A DNA stretch of 64,000 nucleotides from Bacteroidales bacterium (GTDB taxonomy: Bacteria; Bacteroidota; Bacteroidia; Bacteroidales; F082): the NCBI GenBank assembly GCA_024400425.1, contig JAKSMV010000009.1, forward strand, positions 34,430-98,429, given 5' to 3'. The notes beneath the pieces were generated by a model that had not been told where the DNA came from, did not search any database, and was given only the letters and a program-made list of their open reading frames with translations. The position numbers and the translations under genes are program-made. Positions 27,990-34,674 of the stretch are shown piece by piece. How positions within the stretch are numbered: position 1 is the stretch's first letter; every line of letters begins with the position of its first letter.

Positions 27990-28559
27990 TTATCTTTTGA
28001 TGATTTCGCACAATCCGTCCTTGTTGCCAACCACAAAATCGACGGGCGCATTGTCGCCTTGCACAAGGTTGACGATGTAAAGCGGTTCGTTGAGGATGAA
28101 AAACGAGCAACTGAAGGTGTTTCCAACTTTGAGTTTGGAGTTTTCTGCTTTCTCGACGATGAAACGCCCTTCGCCTAAATAACGGAAAACGCAATGTCGG
28201 TTGGGTTTCCACGAAACTTCAACGTGTTCGTTTTCATGGAGTTCTGCTACATCAATGTGTGGCGAGCATACCCAATTAGATTGCACTTCGTTGTTTTCGG
28301 AAAGATGCTTCAAAAATGCGTCCCAATCTTTGAATCCGATGAAATTGGATAGGATGCGCAAGGTGCTCTCGCGCGTCGTGTCGGCACCGTCGATGTAGCC
28401 CCAAAGCCGTTTCAGGGTGGTTGGACTCATGGTTTCGTGAGTGCGTTCCCAAATAATGCCGCTGAGGAAAATGAAATCGGCAGGTGTTTTCATCTTTCGC
28501 CCGATGGATTCTTCAATGATGTGGCGCAATTCTGCAATTTCCGGACTTGTCTTGTTCAT
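27990..28559 (-). CDS. Uncharacterised protein with a small helical N-terminal domain
   Basis: This 189-residue protein has no recognised function. The N-terminal 90 residues are helical and contain MSPTTLKRLWGYIDG, then TRESTLRILSNFIGFKDW. This reads like a compact helix-turn-helix or helical-bundle domain seen in Bacteroidota regulators. The remainder is beta-rich with a charged middle (HENEHVEVSWKPNRHCVFRY). There is no signal peptide or membrane segment. The start at 28559 (MNKTSPEIAEL) is preferred; 10 more residues are possible. A -7-like CATCTTTG on the minus strand lies just upstream. It stands alone, convergent with the helicase and divergent from the kinase, and may regulate either neighbour. 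Confidence 0.65.
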   Translation of the reverse strand: MNKTSPEIAELRHIIEESIGRKMKTPADFIFLSGIIWERTHETMSPTTLKRLWGYIDGADTTRESTLRILSNFIGFKDWDAFLKHLSENNEVQSNWVCSPHIDVAELHENEHVEVSWKPNRHCVFRYLGEGRFIVEKAENSKLKVGNTFSCSFFILNEPLYIVNLVQGDNAPVDFVVGNKDGLCEIIKR

Positions 28560-28648
28560 TTTTTGAATTTTGCTGCAAAGATGCGGCAATTTTTTTAGAA
28601 AACTTGTGGTTCTTGTTGGTTCTTTTGGAAGAACACGGATTTTTCAGA

Positions 28649-28676
28649 TTTGCACGGACAATTTTTTATAATTTTG
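28649..28676 (+). promoter_or_regulatory. Bacteroidota-type promoter for the Ser/Thr kinase
   Basis: TTTG at 28649-28652 and TAATTTTG at 28669-28676 are spaced 20 bases start to start. The transcript would begin near 28682, only about 10 bases before the ATG at 28692. This excludes the longer reading whose ATG falls inside the promoter. Confidence 0.65.
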
Positions 28677-28691
28677 CAGAAAAGATTTGCA

Positions 28692-30095
28692 ATGGAAGAT
28701 AACACATCAACATCAGGCATCGTTCAGAATGAATTCATTTCGCACGAGGAATCGCTATCGTCGTACACCGAAATCACTTGTCGCGGTTTCAACAGCATTT
28801 ATAAGGTGAAACAACACGGCAAATGGTTCATCAAGAAAGGCTTAAAGCCAGAATTTGTCAATCAGAAAATCTATGTCGAACTGCTGAAAAAGGAGTACGA
28901 CCTTACGGCACAACTCGAACATCCGAACATCGTCAGGGTTTACGACAAAGAAAACGACCCGAAAATCGGCCCATGCATCGTGATGGAATATGTTGATGGT
29001 TTGTCATTGGATGCTTTTCTGGCCACCAATCCCGATATGCAAGTCAGGAAACGCATTGTGAATCAGTTTCTTGACGCAATGTGCTATTATCACGCCAAGC
29101 AAATTGTCCATCGCGATCTGAAACCAAGCAATGTGTTGGTGACGCGCAATGGTAATAATTTGAAAATCATAGATTTCGGTCTTTCCGATGCCGACAGCTT
29201 CGCCATCCTGAAGCAGCCGGCAGGCACACCGAAATATGCTGCGCCCGAACAGATGCAGCCTGAAGTGAAAATTGATGGCCGGGCCGACATTTACGCTTTC
29301 GGCAAGTTGCTACAGATGATTTTCCCAAACCGTTACAAAAGCATTGCCGCGAAGTGTTTGCAGGAAGACCGCGAAAAGCGTTGGAAAAACGCCGAGGCTT
29401 TGCGAAAGGCTTTCGCACGTCGTCAGGAAAGGGCGCGCAAATTGCCGCTGTTGCTTTGTGCTTGCCTTGCTGTCGGCTCGCTGGCTTGGGCTTTGTCGCG
29501 CCCGAATGATACGGTGGTGGTTGAAAGACAGGCGGAAGGCTTTACTGCCGAGCAACAATCCTATTTGGATGAACGACAGCATGTTCTGGATAGTGTTGTT
29601 CAGTTGTATGCCGCTGAAGTCGAGCGGAACAATGTCTATAGGGATTCGATAACGGAACTTCTGGCAAATCCGCAGACCATTGTCGTTGAGAAGCAGGTGC
29701 AGGGCTTCACTTCGGAACAGCAAGCCTATATTGCCAAGGCAGAAAAGGCTTTAGATAGTCTTTACAAACCCTATTTCGCAATGGCTGAAAAAGGGAAGGA
29801 GTATAGGGAAATTGTTTCAGCAAAGGCGGGTGAAGCAAATATGCTGGCGTCGAAACTACGCGACAAAATGGCAGCGCATTATGCGCAGAACACGCTTGAA
29901 TACCAACAATTTATCAATCAGTTTCTGTTGATGAATACAGACAAAGTCAATCAGTTGAACCGATTGGCTGAAAAGAACTGCAAGTCGTATATGGAAGAGT
30001 ACCAGAATGGACTGATTGACGATGAGACGTACAGAAAGATCAGTGCTGAAATGGAAAAAATCATAGAAGATGTAAACAATAATTGGTATAAGTAA
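28692..30095 (+). CDS. Membrane-anchored Ser/Thr protein kinase with repeated periplasmic segment
   Basis: The 467-residue protein has a eukaryotic-like kinase domain (about residues 25-235), one membrane segment (251-268, LPLLLCACLAVGSLAWAL) and a C-terminal outer region. Catalytic features are intact: Lys in KWFIKKGL, HRDLKPSNVLV (His140, Asp142), IIDFGLSD, and GTPKYAAPEQM. The glycine loop is reduced (CRGFNSIYKV). The outer region has two copies of a roughly 55-residue coiled unit. They start VVERQAEGFTAEQQSYL and VVEKQVQGFTSEQQAYI, each followed by LDS, as if by internal duplication. It opens the accessory cluster that continues to 37.9 kb; a 740-base non-coding gap follows. It probably senses an envelope signal and phosphorylates a cytoplasmic partner such as the KAP NTPase or the OmpA protein's inner domain (inference). 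Confidence 0.9.
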   Translation: MEDNTSTSGIVQNEFISHEESLSSYTEITCRGFNSIYKVKQHGKWFIKKGLKPEFVNQKIYVELLKKEYDLTAQLEHPNIVRVYDKENDPKIGPCIVMEYVDGLSLDAFLATNPDMQVRKRIVNQFLDAMCYYHAKQIVHRDLKPSNVLVTRNGNNLKIIDFGLSDADSFAILKQPAGTPKYAAPEQMQPEVKIDGRADIYAFGKLLQMIFPNRYKSIAAKCLQEDREKRWKNAEALRKAFARRQERARKLPLLLCACLAVGSLAWALSRPNDTVVVERQAEGFTAEQQSYLDERQHVLDSVVQLYAAEVERNNVYRDSITELLANPQTIVVEKQVQGFTSEQQAYIAKAEKALDSLYKPYFAMAEKGKEYREIVSAKAGEANMLASKLRDKMAAHYAQNTLEYQQFINQFLLMNTDKVNQLNRLAEKNCKSYMEEYQNGLIDDETYRKISAEMEKIIEDVNNNWYK

Positions 30096-30233
30096 GACTT
30101 AATTCATCACAACAAGGACTGTGCAAAATGTTGATAATAGGTTTTGTTTCTGTAATTCTGAAAATTTGCTGAATTATGGAAATGGAATTGCCCTTGTCTG
30201 TTCCGGTGTGAAGAAGCCTATTGTTGACATTCT

Positions 30234-30287
30234 TTCGATAGTATGGCGGAAACTCAAAAAAAAATGAGTTTCCGCCGTACTATCGAA
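30234..30287. other. 22-base-pair hairpin with an A-rich loop
   Basis: The arms (30234-30255 and 30266-30287) match over 22 bases with one G-T wobble, and the loop is nine A and one T. The core of the arms is GGCGGAAACTC / GAGTTTCCGCC. There is no T-run after either arm, so it is not a standard terminator, although it lies 140 bases after the kinase stop. It may be a MITE remnant or a transcript-end structure. Confidence 0.6.
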
Positions 30288-30386
30288 TGGTGCAAAGTAC
30301 AGTGAATATGATGACTTGTTCCTGTAAACATCCATCCGTTTGCATCCGAAAAATCCGTGTTTGCTTCAATCTTTTCAGCTTTTTCT

Positions 30387-30416
30387 TTTGAAATCTTCAA
30401 AAATTACTTATTTTTG
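30387..30416 (+). promoter_or_regulatory. Promoter for the small protein-OmpA-GIY-YIG genes
   Basis: TTTG at 30387-30390 and TATTTTTG at 30409-30416 are spaced 22 bases start to start, a good Bacteroidota promoter. The transcript would have a leader of about 415 bases that includes the structured element and the conserved leader. Confidence 0.55.
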
Positions 30417-30531
30417 TGGCTTGATTTTTAACGATAGAACGCCTGTGAAATGAAAAGTGCCTGCGGCACGAATGAAAATCAGATAAATACATAAACATGA
30501 TGAACATTTAGTTTATTCTAACTTGTCGGAA

Positions 30532-30625
30532 GTTTGGCCGCTTTAGGACGAGAGACTAGAAAGAAACTAAAAGTTCGCGCTACTGCGTGAACTTTTGTCT
30601 TCTGTCTCTTAAGGTATGGCCAAAC
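30532..30625. other. 94-base inverted-repeat element in the leader
   Basis: GTTTGGCC (30532-30539) pairs with GGCCAAAC (30618-30625), and at the tip AAAAGTTCGCGC (30569-30580) pairs with GCGTGAACTTTT (30585-30596) around TACT. The middle arms (AGAGACTAGAA / TTCTGTCTCT) pair partly. It could be a structured leader RNA, a small non-coding RNA or a palindromic repeat. On the minus strand a TACTTTTG box lies just outside it (around 30642-30649). Confidence 0.5.
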
Positions 30626-30769
30626 ACCTCGACAAGCGGATGCAAAAGTATCACGCTTTTTTTATTGTTGTGCGTGGCGGAAGCAAAAGGACCAACAAGG
30701 ACTTTGCAAGGTAACGGAAATGCGTGTTTTTTTGCAAGCGGATTGGAAAGGATGTGCGAAGTTCTTTTT

Positions 30770-30818
30770 GAAATAAAAATAAGGTGTATGCCGAAAAACC
30801 TGAAAAGAGTAGGCGAAA
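30770..30818 (+). repeat. Conserved leader, copy 1
   Basis: The segment begins GAAATAAAA and contains GCCGAAAAACCTG then AAAAGAGTAGGC. It is nearly identical to 33289-33334 in front of the paralogous gene. The 29-base core (30790-30818) differs at three positions. It lies 20 bases before the ATG at 30838. Confidence 0.7.
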
Positions 30819-30837
30819 GAAAAAACAGATTTTTACT

Positions 30838-31200
30838 ATGGGAATCATTAACAGTCTGAAAGACAAATTCAACAAGGCGGAATTTACTGTCGCACCGCAA
30901 AAGAAACTGAAAACCTTATCGAAAGATTTCATGGAGGCTTTCGATTGAAGCTTGGTGTTTTACAAAGGCTCCGTAATCGCCGATGGCGACTTGACCTTGC
31001 ATCAATTGAACGAAAAAACGACAAAGGTAGTGAAAACCAATGCCGATGGCATGAAAATCAAGGGCAGCACCAAAGTGGGCGAGGCAGAAAAAATGTTTGA
31101 AACCAATTTTGGCGTGAAGGTTCAGATTAAGGATAAGAAAGGCGAATCATGCGTTCCGAATGGCATCACCATCGGTCAGGCGGCGCGCGGCGAATATTAG
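30838..31200 (+). pseudogene. Small two-repeat protein interrupted by an in-frame TGA
   Basis: The frame reads 36 codons from ATG 30838 (MGIINSLKDKF...), meets TGA at 30946-30948 (codon 37), then continues open for 83 codons to the TAG at 31198. Both sides are homologous to the intact paralogue at 33356-33658. KLKTLSKDFMEAF aligns with KVKTLKKQFKDAF just before the stop, and the residues after it (SLVFYKG) align with TLRVYKG. Later VGEAEKMFETNFGVKVQ aligns with VGNFEDKMKEVFGIKVQ. The stop therefore replaces one ordinary residue with no frameshift. It may be a recent nonsense mutation, a sequence error or readthrough. A TTG or GTG restart at 30952-30957 could also make an 82-residue C-terminal part. 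Confidence 0.7.
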
Positions 31201-31293
31201 TTTTTGAGACGTTGCGTGCAAAGTCCCAAAACCTCATTTTCATCACAAATTCAATTCAACAAATCAACAACAAACAATTAAACATCACAAACA

Positions 31294-32346
31294 ATGGCAA
31301 GTAAAGTAAGAGTTTACGGTAAGGCTCAAAACCGCACCGTATTGGGCATCATCAATGCCTATTTAGTAATGTATCCACATGCCACCTTATCGGATTTGAG
31401 AAAAGCGTTTCCGGATAGTCTGAACCATTGGAAAATCAAGGGTTTTGATCCTGCTATGTTCGTTGAAGCAAAGGAAGTGGACTCGTTCGTGGAAAAGACG
31501 GGTGGCGACAGAAGCAATTATGAATCCAATTTTTTTATTAAGTCTGATGAAGTGCTGAAGCTTCAGGATGGTTCTTCGGTTGCAGTGAACAATAACTGGT
31601 CGAAAGAGGATTTTGAAAAAATCGTCAGCTGGGCAAAGCAATATGACATTGAAGTTGCAGATTTCAAGCCCAGCAAACCTTTCGAACAAGGCGGTTTCAC
31701 GCTCGAATATCTCAATGGTTATGTTCCGCCAGTTCCTGAAAAGAATAAGCCCAGCAAACCTTTCGAACAAGGCGGTTTCACGCTCGAATATCTCAATGGT
31801 TATGTTCCAAAGAATAATTCAAAATGGTGGCTGTGGCTCGTTCTGGCCGCTGTCATCATCATTGTTTTGATTCTTCTGCTGATACGTAGCTGCAACAGGG
31901 AACCGGAAGTGGTCGAAGTTGAAAAGATTGTGACGGAAACCGTTATGGTTCATGACACTGTGATGGAAACCGTTACGGTTCATGACACTGTGACAGTTTA
32001 TCTTGAGCAGATTGAGGAAATTGAGAAGAATTTCAATGCTGCTCAATTTGCTGTCGGCAAAGCCGATTTGAATGACGATGCCAAATTTGTCTTGTATGAT
32101 TTGGTTAAGATTCTTGAGAAGCAGCCGCAAGTCAATTTGAAGATTGTCGGCCACACTTCCGATGAAGGCGATGCCAAATTCAACCAGAAGCTTTCTGAAA
32201 ACAGAGCCAAGGCCGTTGTCGATTTCCTGATTTCGAGAGGCATAGCCGCCGACCGTCTGCAATACGAAGGCAAGGGCAGCTCCGAACCGCTCGACCCGAA
32301 CAACCGCGACGTGAACCGCAGAACACAGATTATTGTGGTGGAATAA
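31294..32346 (+). CDS. OmpA-family protein with an added cytoplasmic domain
   Basis: The 350-residue protein has three parts. Residues 6-121 form a domain (TVLGIINAYLVMYPHATLSDL...) that resembles the C-terminal domain of the KAP NTPase at 34675. Residues 125-175 carry two identical copies of KPSKPFEQGGFTLEYLNGYV. A membrane segment (178-200) is followed by a TVMVHDTVMETVTVHDTV repeat and an OmpA peptidoglycan-binding domain to the end (GHTSDEGDAKFNQKLSENRA; GKGSSEPLDPNNRDVNRRT). This predicts an inner-membrane protein with its N-terminus inside and its C-terminus holding the cell wall. It lies 93 bases after the broken small gene and 47 before the GIY-YIG gene. OmpA-domain proteins of this layout are not standard stator or lipoprotein types. 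Confidence 0.85.
   Translation: MASKVRVYGKAQNRTVLGIINAYLVMYPHATLSDLRKAFPDSLNHWKIKGFDPAMFVEAKEVDSFVEKTGGDRSNYESNFFIKSDEVLKLQDGSSVAVNNNWSKEDFEKIVSWAKQYDIEVADFKPSKPFEQGGFTLEYLNGYVPPVPEKNKPSKPFEQGGFTLEYLNGYVPKNNSKWWLWLVLAAVIIIVLILLLIRSCNREPEVVEVEKIVTETVMVHDTVMETVTVHDTVTVYLEQIEEIEKNFNAAQFAVGKADLNDDAKFVLYDLVKILEKQPQVNLKIVGHTSDEGDAKFNQKLSENRAKAVVDFLISRGIAADRLQYEGKGSSEPLDPNNRDVNRRTQIIVVE
31666..31808 (+). repeat. Exact 62-base direct repeat inside the OmpA-family gene
   Basis: Bases 31666-31727 and 31747-31808 are identical over 62 bases with a period of 81 bases (27 codons), so the reading frame is kept. The repeat codes for KPSKPFEQGGFTLEYLNGYV. Perfect identity at third positions points to a recent duplication or repeated slippage. 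Confidence 0.9.
31935..31994 (+). repeat. 30-base tandem repeat inside the OmpA-family gene
   Basis: GGAAACCGTTATGGTTCATG at 31935 recurs at 31965 with one change, followed each time by ACACTGTGA. The period of 30 bases adds ten residues per copy (ETVMVHDTVM) just outside the membrane segment. Confidence 0.8.
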
Positions 32347-32393
32347 TGATGATTCGCTATTGACAAAACATACTTGTTCAAAAACATTTTGAT

Positions 32394-33290
32394 ATGCAAA
32401 GCCCTAATATTCAAGATTTATTGAAACGGCGCAACACTTTGTTTGATGCTGCTCTTGAAAAAGGAGAAGTCCGTATCATGCGTCTAAAAAACATTCCGAT
32501 TACTATTGACGGATATTCACACAAGGATAAGAATCTTTTTGACTTATTCCTTGATCATCAAGATGATGGTTTGTTTTGTGATTATGTGCGTGAACAATCC
32601 ATTGATAGGGCAAACCAATTGCTGAAAGCTAAATTTGTGGTGGCTTTTATTGCTGACGGCAAGTATTCGCGATTGGTTGGCGTTTATGAGATTTTGGGCA
32701 AGGACGGTCAACGCTCATCGGACAAAAAGAAAGTTTTCCTTTCGGTGAAGCCTTATCACGAATTTGATGATTTGAGTGGAAAGGTAACTGTTGATTGGGG
32801 TGGAAATGCAACGCAAAACTGGATTCAATGGCTTACTCCGGACAAGAATATTATGGTTTTGAAGGTTGATGATGGAATCGAGAGACCTGTAACTCAATTT
32901 GAATCATATTCTACTGTAATTCTTTCGTATAAGGAACTGAAAACCATCATTGAAACTGAAGATGTGCAGTGGCGCAATAAGCTGGAGGCTGTCAATGGAA
33001 TTTATTGCATTGCCGACAAAAGTAATGGAAAGCTGTATATCGGCTCGGCTTACGGCAATGCAGGCATTTGGGGACGCTGGAAAAAATATGTGGAAACAGG
33101 AGGACATGGCAATAATGATGAACTAGTAGAAATAATCAGCAGAAATCCAGATTATGCTTTTGACAATTTCCAATGGAGCATTCTTGAAACCATGTCTTTG
33201 GAAAAACCTGACAACGAAGTCATTGACAGGGAAGACTTATACAAGCGTAAATTATGCACACGCTGTGGAAATGGGTATAATAGGAATTGA
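32394..33290 (+). CDS. GIY-YIG nuclease-domain protein
   Basis: The 298-residue protein has an N-terminal domain of about 190 residues and a C-terminal GIY-YIG nuclease domain. The nuclease signatures are complete: GIY at 202-204, YIG at 215-217 in LYIGSAYG, Arg228 in GRWKKY, Glu280 in DREDLYKRKL and a final Asn in GYNRN. Such domains cut DNA with one metal ion. The N-terminal part (LLKAKFVVAFIADGKYSRLVGVYEIL) is beta-rich and similar in style to the N-terminus of the HNH protein at 59554. That makes it a candidate DNA-recognition domain. It sits between the OmpA-family gene and the intact small repeat protein, whose leader begins at its stop codon. A defence or modification-dependent nuclease role is plausible but inferred. 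Confidence 0.85.
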   Translation: MQSPNIQDLLKRRNTLFDAALEKGEVRIMRLKNIPITIDGYSHKDKNLFDLFLDHQDDGLFCDYVREQSIDRANQLLKAKFVVAFIADGKYSRLVGVYEILGKDGQRSSDKKKVFLSVKPYHEFDDLSGKVTVDWGGNATQNWIQWLTPDKNIMVLKVDDGIERPVTQFESYSTVILSYKELKTIIETEDVQWRNKLEAVNGIYCIADKSNGKLYIGSAYGNAGIWGRWKKYVETGGHGNNDELVEIISRNPDYAFDNFQWSILETMSLEKPDNEVIDREDLYKRKLCTRCGNGYNRN

Positions 33291-33334
33291 AATAAAAGGA
33301 GTGAAGCCGAAAATCCTGTAAAGAGTAGGCAAAA
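33289..33334 (+). repeat. Conserved leader, copy 2
   Basis: It begins at the GIY-YIG stop codon with GAAATAAAA and continues GCCGAAAATCCTG then TAAAGAGTAGGC, 22 bases before the ATG at 33356. It matches 30770-30818. The GCC and GGC ends could pair as a short stem. Confidence 0.7.
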
Positions 33335-33355
33335 CCATTAAAATAACTAGTTATT

Positions 33356-33658
33356 ATGGCAGATTTTAGTATTGATGGCCGCATGAAGGTCAAGACATTG
33401 AAAAAGCAGTTCAAAGATGCTTTTGGCGCAACTTTGAGAGTTTACAAAGGCGTTGGCTTTGCTGACGACGATGCAACACTGGCTTCCATCCGCGCAGAGG
33501 GCGCTAAAGGTGGCGAAGTGAAGGTTGTCGGCAATATGAAAGTTGGCAACTTCGAGGACAAGATGAAGGAAGTCTTCGGCATCAAGGTTCAGGTTGCTAA
33601 TGCCGACGATAGTGCTTTGGCAAACAACAGCGTAACGATTAGCGCTGCTGGCAAGTAA
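33356..33658 (+). CDS. Small two-repeat protein, intact paralogue
   Basis: This 100-residue soluble protein is of unknown function. It consists of two similar halves: MKVKTLKKQFKDAFGATLRV, then ADDDATLASI, and MKVGNFEDKMKEVFGIKVQV, then ADDSALANNSVTI. Each half therefore reads strand-helix-strand, like a compact alpha/beta or beta-grasp-type unit. A paralogue with a nonsense codon lies at 30838-31200 behind the same leader. I recall similar small proteins in other bacteria but no assigned role. A terminator follows, which separates this group from the outer-membrane protein gene. Confidence 0.8.
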   Translation: MADFSIDGRMKVKTLKKQFKDAFGATLRVYKGVGFADDDATLASIRAEGAKGGEVKVVGNMKVGNFEDKMKEVFGIKVQVANADDSALANNSVTISAAGK

Positions 33659-33680
33659 GAAAATCTGTTTTTCTCCGAAA

Positions 33681-33725
33681 CCCTCAGGCGGCGGTTACCC
33701 ATGCTGCCGCTTGGGGCTTTTATTT
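33681..33725 (+). terminator. Rho-independent terminator after the small repeat protein
   Basis: CCCTCAGGCGGC (33681-33692) pairs imperfectly with GCCGCTTGGGG (33706-33716) and is followed by CTTTTATTT. It would end the transcript of the OmpA, GIY-YIG and small-protein genes. Confidence 0.75.
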
Positions 33726-33805
33726 AAGGCATTAAATTCTTTGGCAGCAACGAGTTCGTTTAAGAGCCTTGCTGACATTAATCAGATTCGTGAGACATTG
33801 AAGAA

Positions 33806-34582
33806 ATGAATATAAATACAGATATGACAAACAATAGATTGTTCTTAACTTTTTTGTTGCTGGTTACTTCTGCATGTTTGTTTGCCCAAGACGAAGTGCA
33901 TTTTACCGCCGATCGTCCTGGCATGGCAACGGGAACCGATGTCATTGGCAAAGGTGTGGTGCAGTGGGAGACAGGTTTGGCATACGAATCGTTTGCCAAC
34001 GGACCGCACACTTTCACCATCAACAATTCCTTGTTCCGCTTTGGACTTTCCGATTTTGCGGAATTTCGTCTTGGTGTGGATTATGTCAGGTTTATGGCCG
34101 ATGAGACTGAAAATCCCGTTTATGGTTTCTTACCTGTTACTTTTGGGGCAAAACTCAAAGTGTACGAAGGCGAAGGATGGGTGCCATCGGTCTCGGTGAT
34201 GACGAATCTTACTTCTTCTCGCATTGGCTCTAAAGAATTTTTGCCATCGAATCTCGCGCCATCGCTCTATCTTCTGGTACAACACGATTGGACGGATTGG
34301 CTGAATGTGGGGTACAATATAGGCGCTGAATGGGACGGCGAACAGGCAAAGCCCTCAACGTTTGCTGCCATTTGCTTTGGTGCATCCATTACGGATAGAC
34401 TAGGGTGCTTTGTGGAAAGTTACAACTATTTCAGCAACGAGGGTAACGAATATGCTTTCGATTTCGGCTTCACCTGTATGGCAACGAGCCGCTTGCAGTT
34501 TGATGTGGCCGCTAATTTCAATTTCCAACATCCTAAGGAATATTATCTGATTAGTGTTGGCGTGGTTTGGATGATTAATTAA
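33806..34582 (+). CDS. Outer-membrane beta-barrel protein (phenol MetA pathway-like transporter family)
   Basis: The 258-residue protein has a signal peptide (NNRLFLTFLLLVTSACLFAQ) and then alternating beta strands typical of an outer-membrane barrel. Examples are FTADRPGMATGTDVIGKGVV, VVQWETGLAYE and FGLSDFAEFRLGVDY. The opening TADRPG-type motif and the layout match the transporter family PF13557, whose substrates are mostly unproven. The start could also be the Met at 33824. It follows a terminator and is transcribed in the same direction as the cluster; the KAP gene follows 92 bases later. It may be an unrelated passenger or the outer-membrane part of the cluster. Confidence 0.75.
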   Translation: MNINTDMTNNRLFLTFLLLVTSACLFAQDEVHFTADRPGMATGTDVIGKGVVQWETGLAYESFANGPHTFTINNSLFRFGLSDFAEFRLGVDYVRFMADETENPVYGFLPVTFGAKLKVYEGEGWVPSVSVMTNLTSSRIGSKEFLPSNLAPSLYLLVQHDWTDWLNVGYNIGAEWDGEQAKPSTFAAICFGASITDRLGCFVESYNYFSNEGNEYAFDFGFTCMATSRLQFDVAANFNFQHPKEYYLISVGVVWMIN

Positions 34583-34674
34583 TCGGTTTTTCAGTTGTCA
34601 GATAATTGTAAGCAGAACACCAAAAATCATTAAATCATAAATCTTTGAATTTTAAATCTTCAAATCCTAAACAG

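Larger units (their letters stand above)
30096..30837. other. Non-coding stretch between kinase and small repeat protein
   Basis: About 740 bases without a convincing gene. It contains a long hairpin (30234-30287), a promoter (30387-30416), a second structured element (30532-30625) and the conserved leader (30770-30818). A minus-strand reading of 106 codons at 30580-30900 crosses the hairpin and overlaps the next gene; it has no recognisable features and I do not call it. Confidence 0.6.

Noticed and set aside
30580..30900. 106-codon minus-strand open frame between the kinase and OmpA genes
   Set aside because: It runs across a structured hairpin, the conserved leader and the start of the small two-repeat gene, and its translation has no domain or signal pattern.
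30946..30948. Selenocysteine at the in-frame TGA
   Set aside because: The paralogue has an ordinary residue there, no thiol chemistry is implied and no selenocysteine machinery is visible; a nonsense change or sequence error is simpler.
31666..31808. OmpA gene repeat as an assembly artefact
   Set aside because: The copies are in frame, separated by a distinct 19-base sequence, and the second is followed by different sequence, so collapse or duplication by assembly is possible but less likely than a real duplication.
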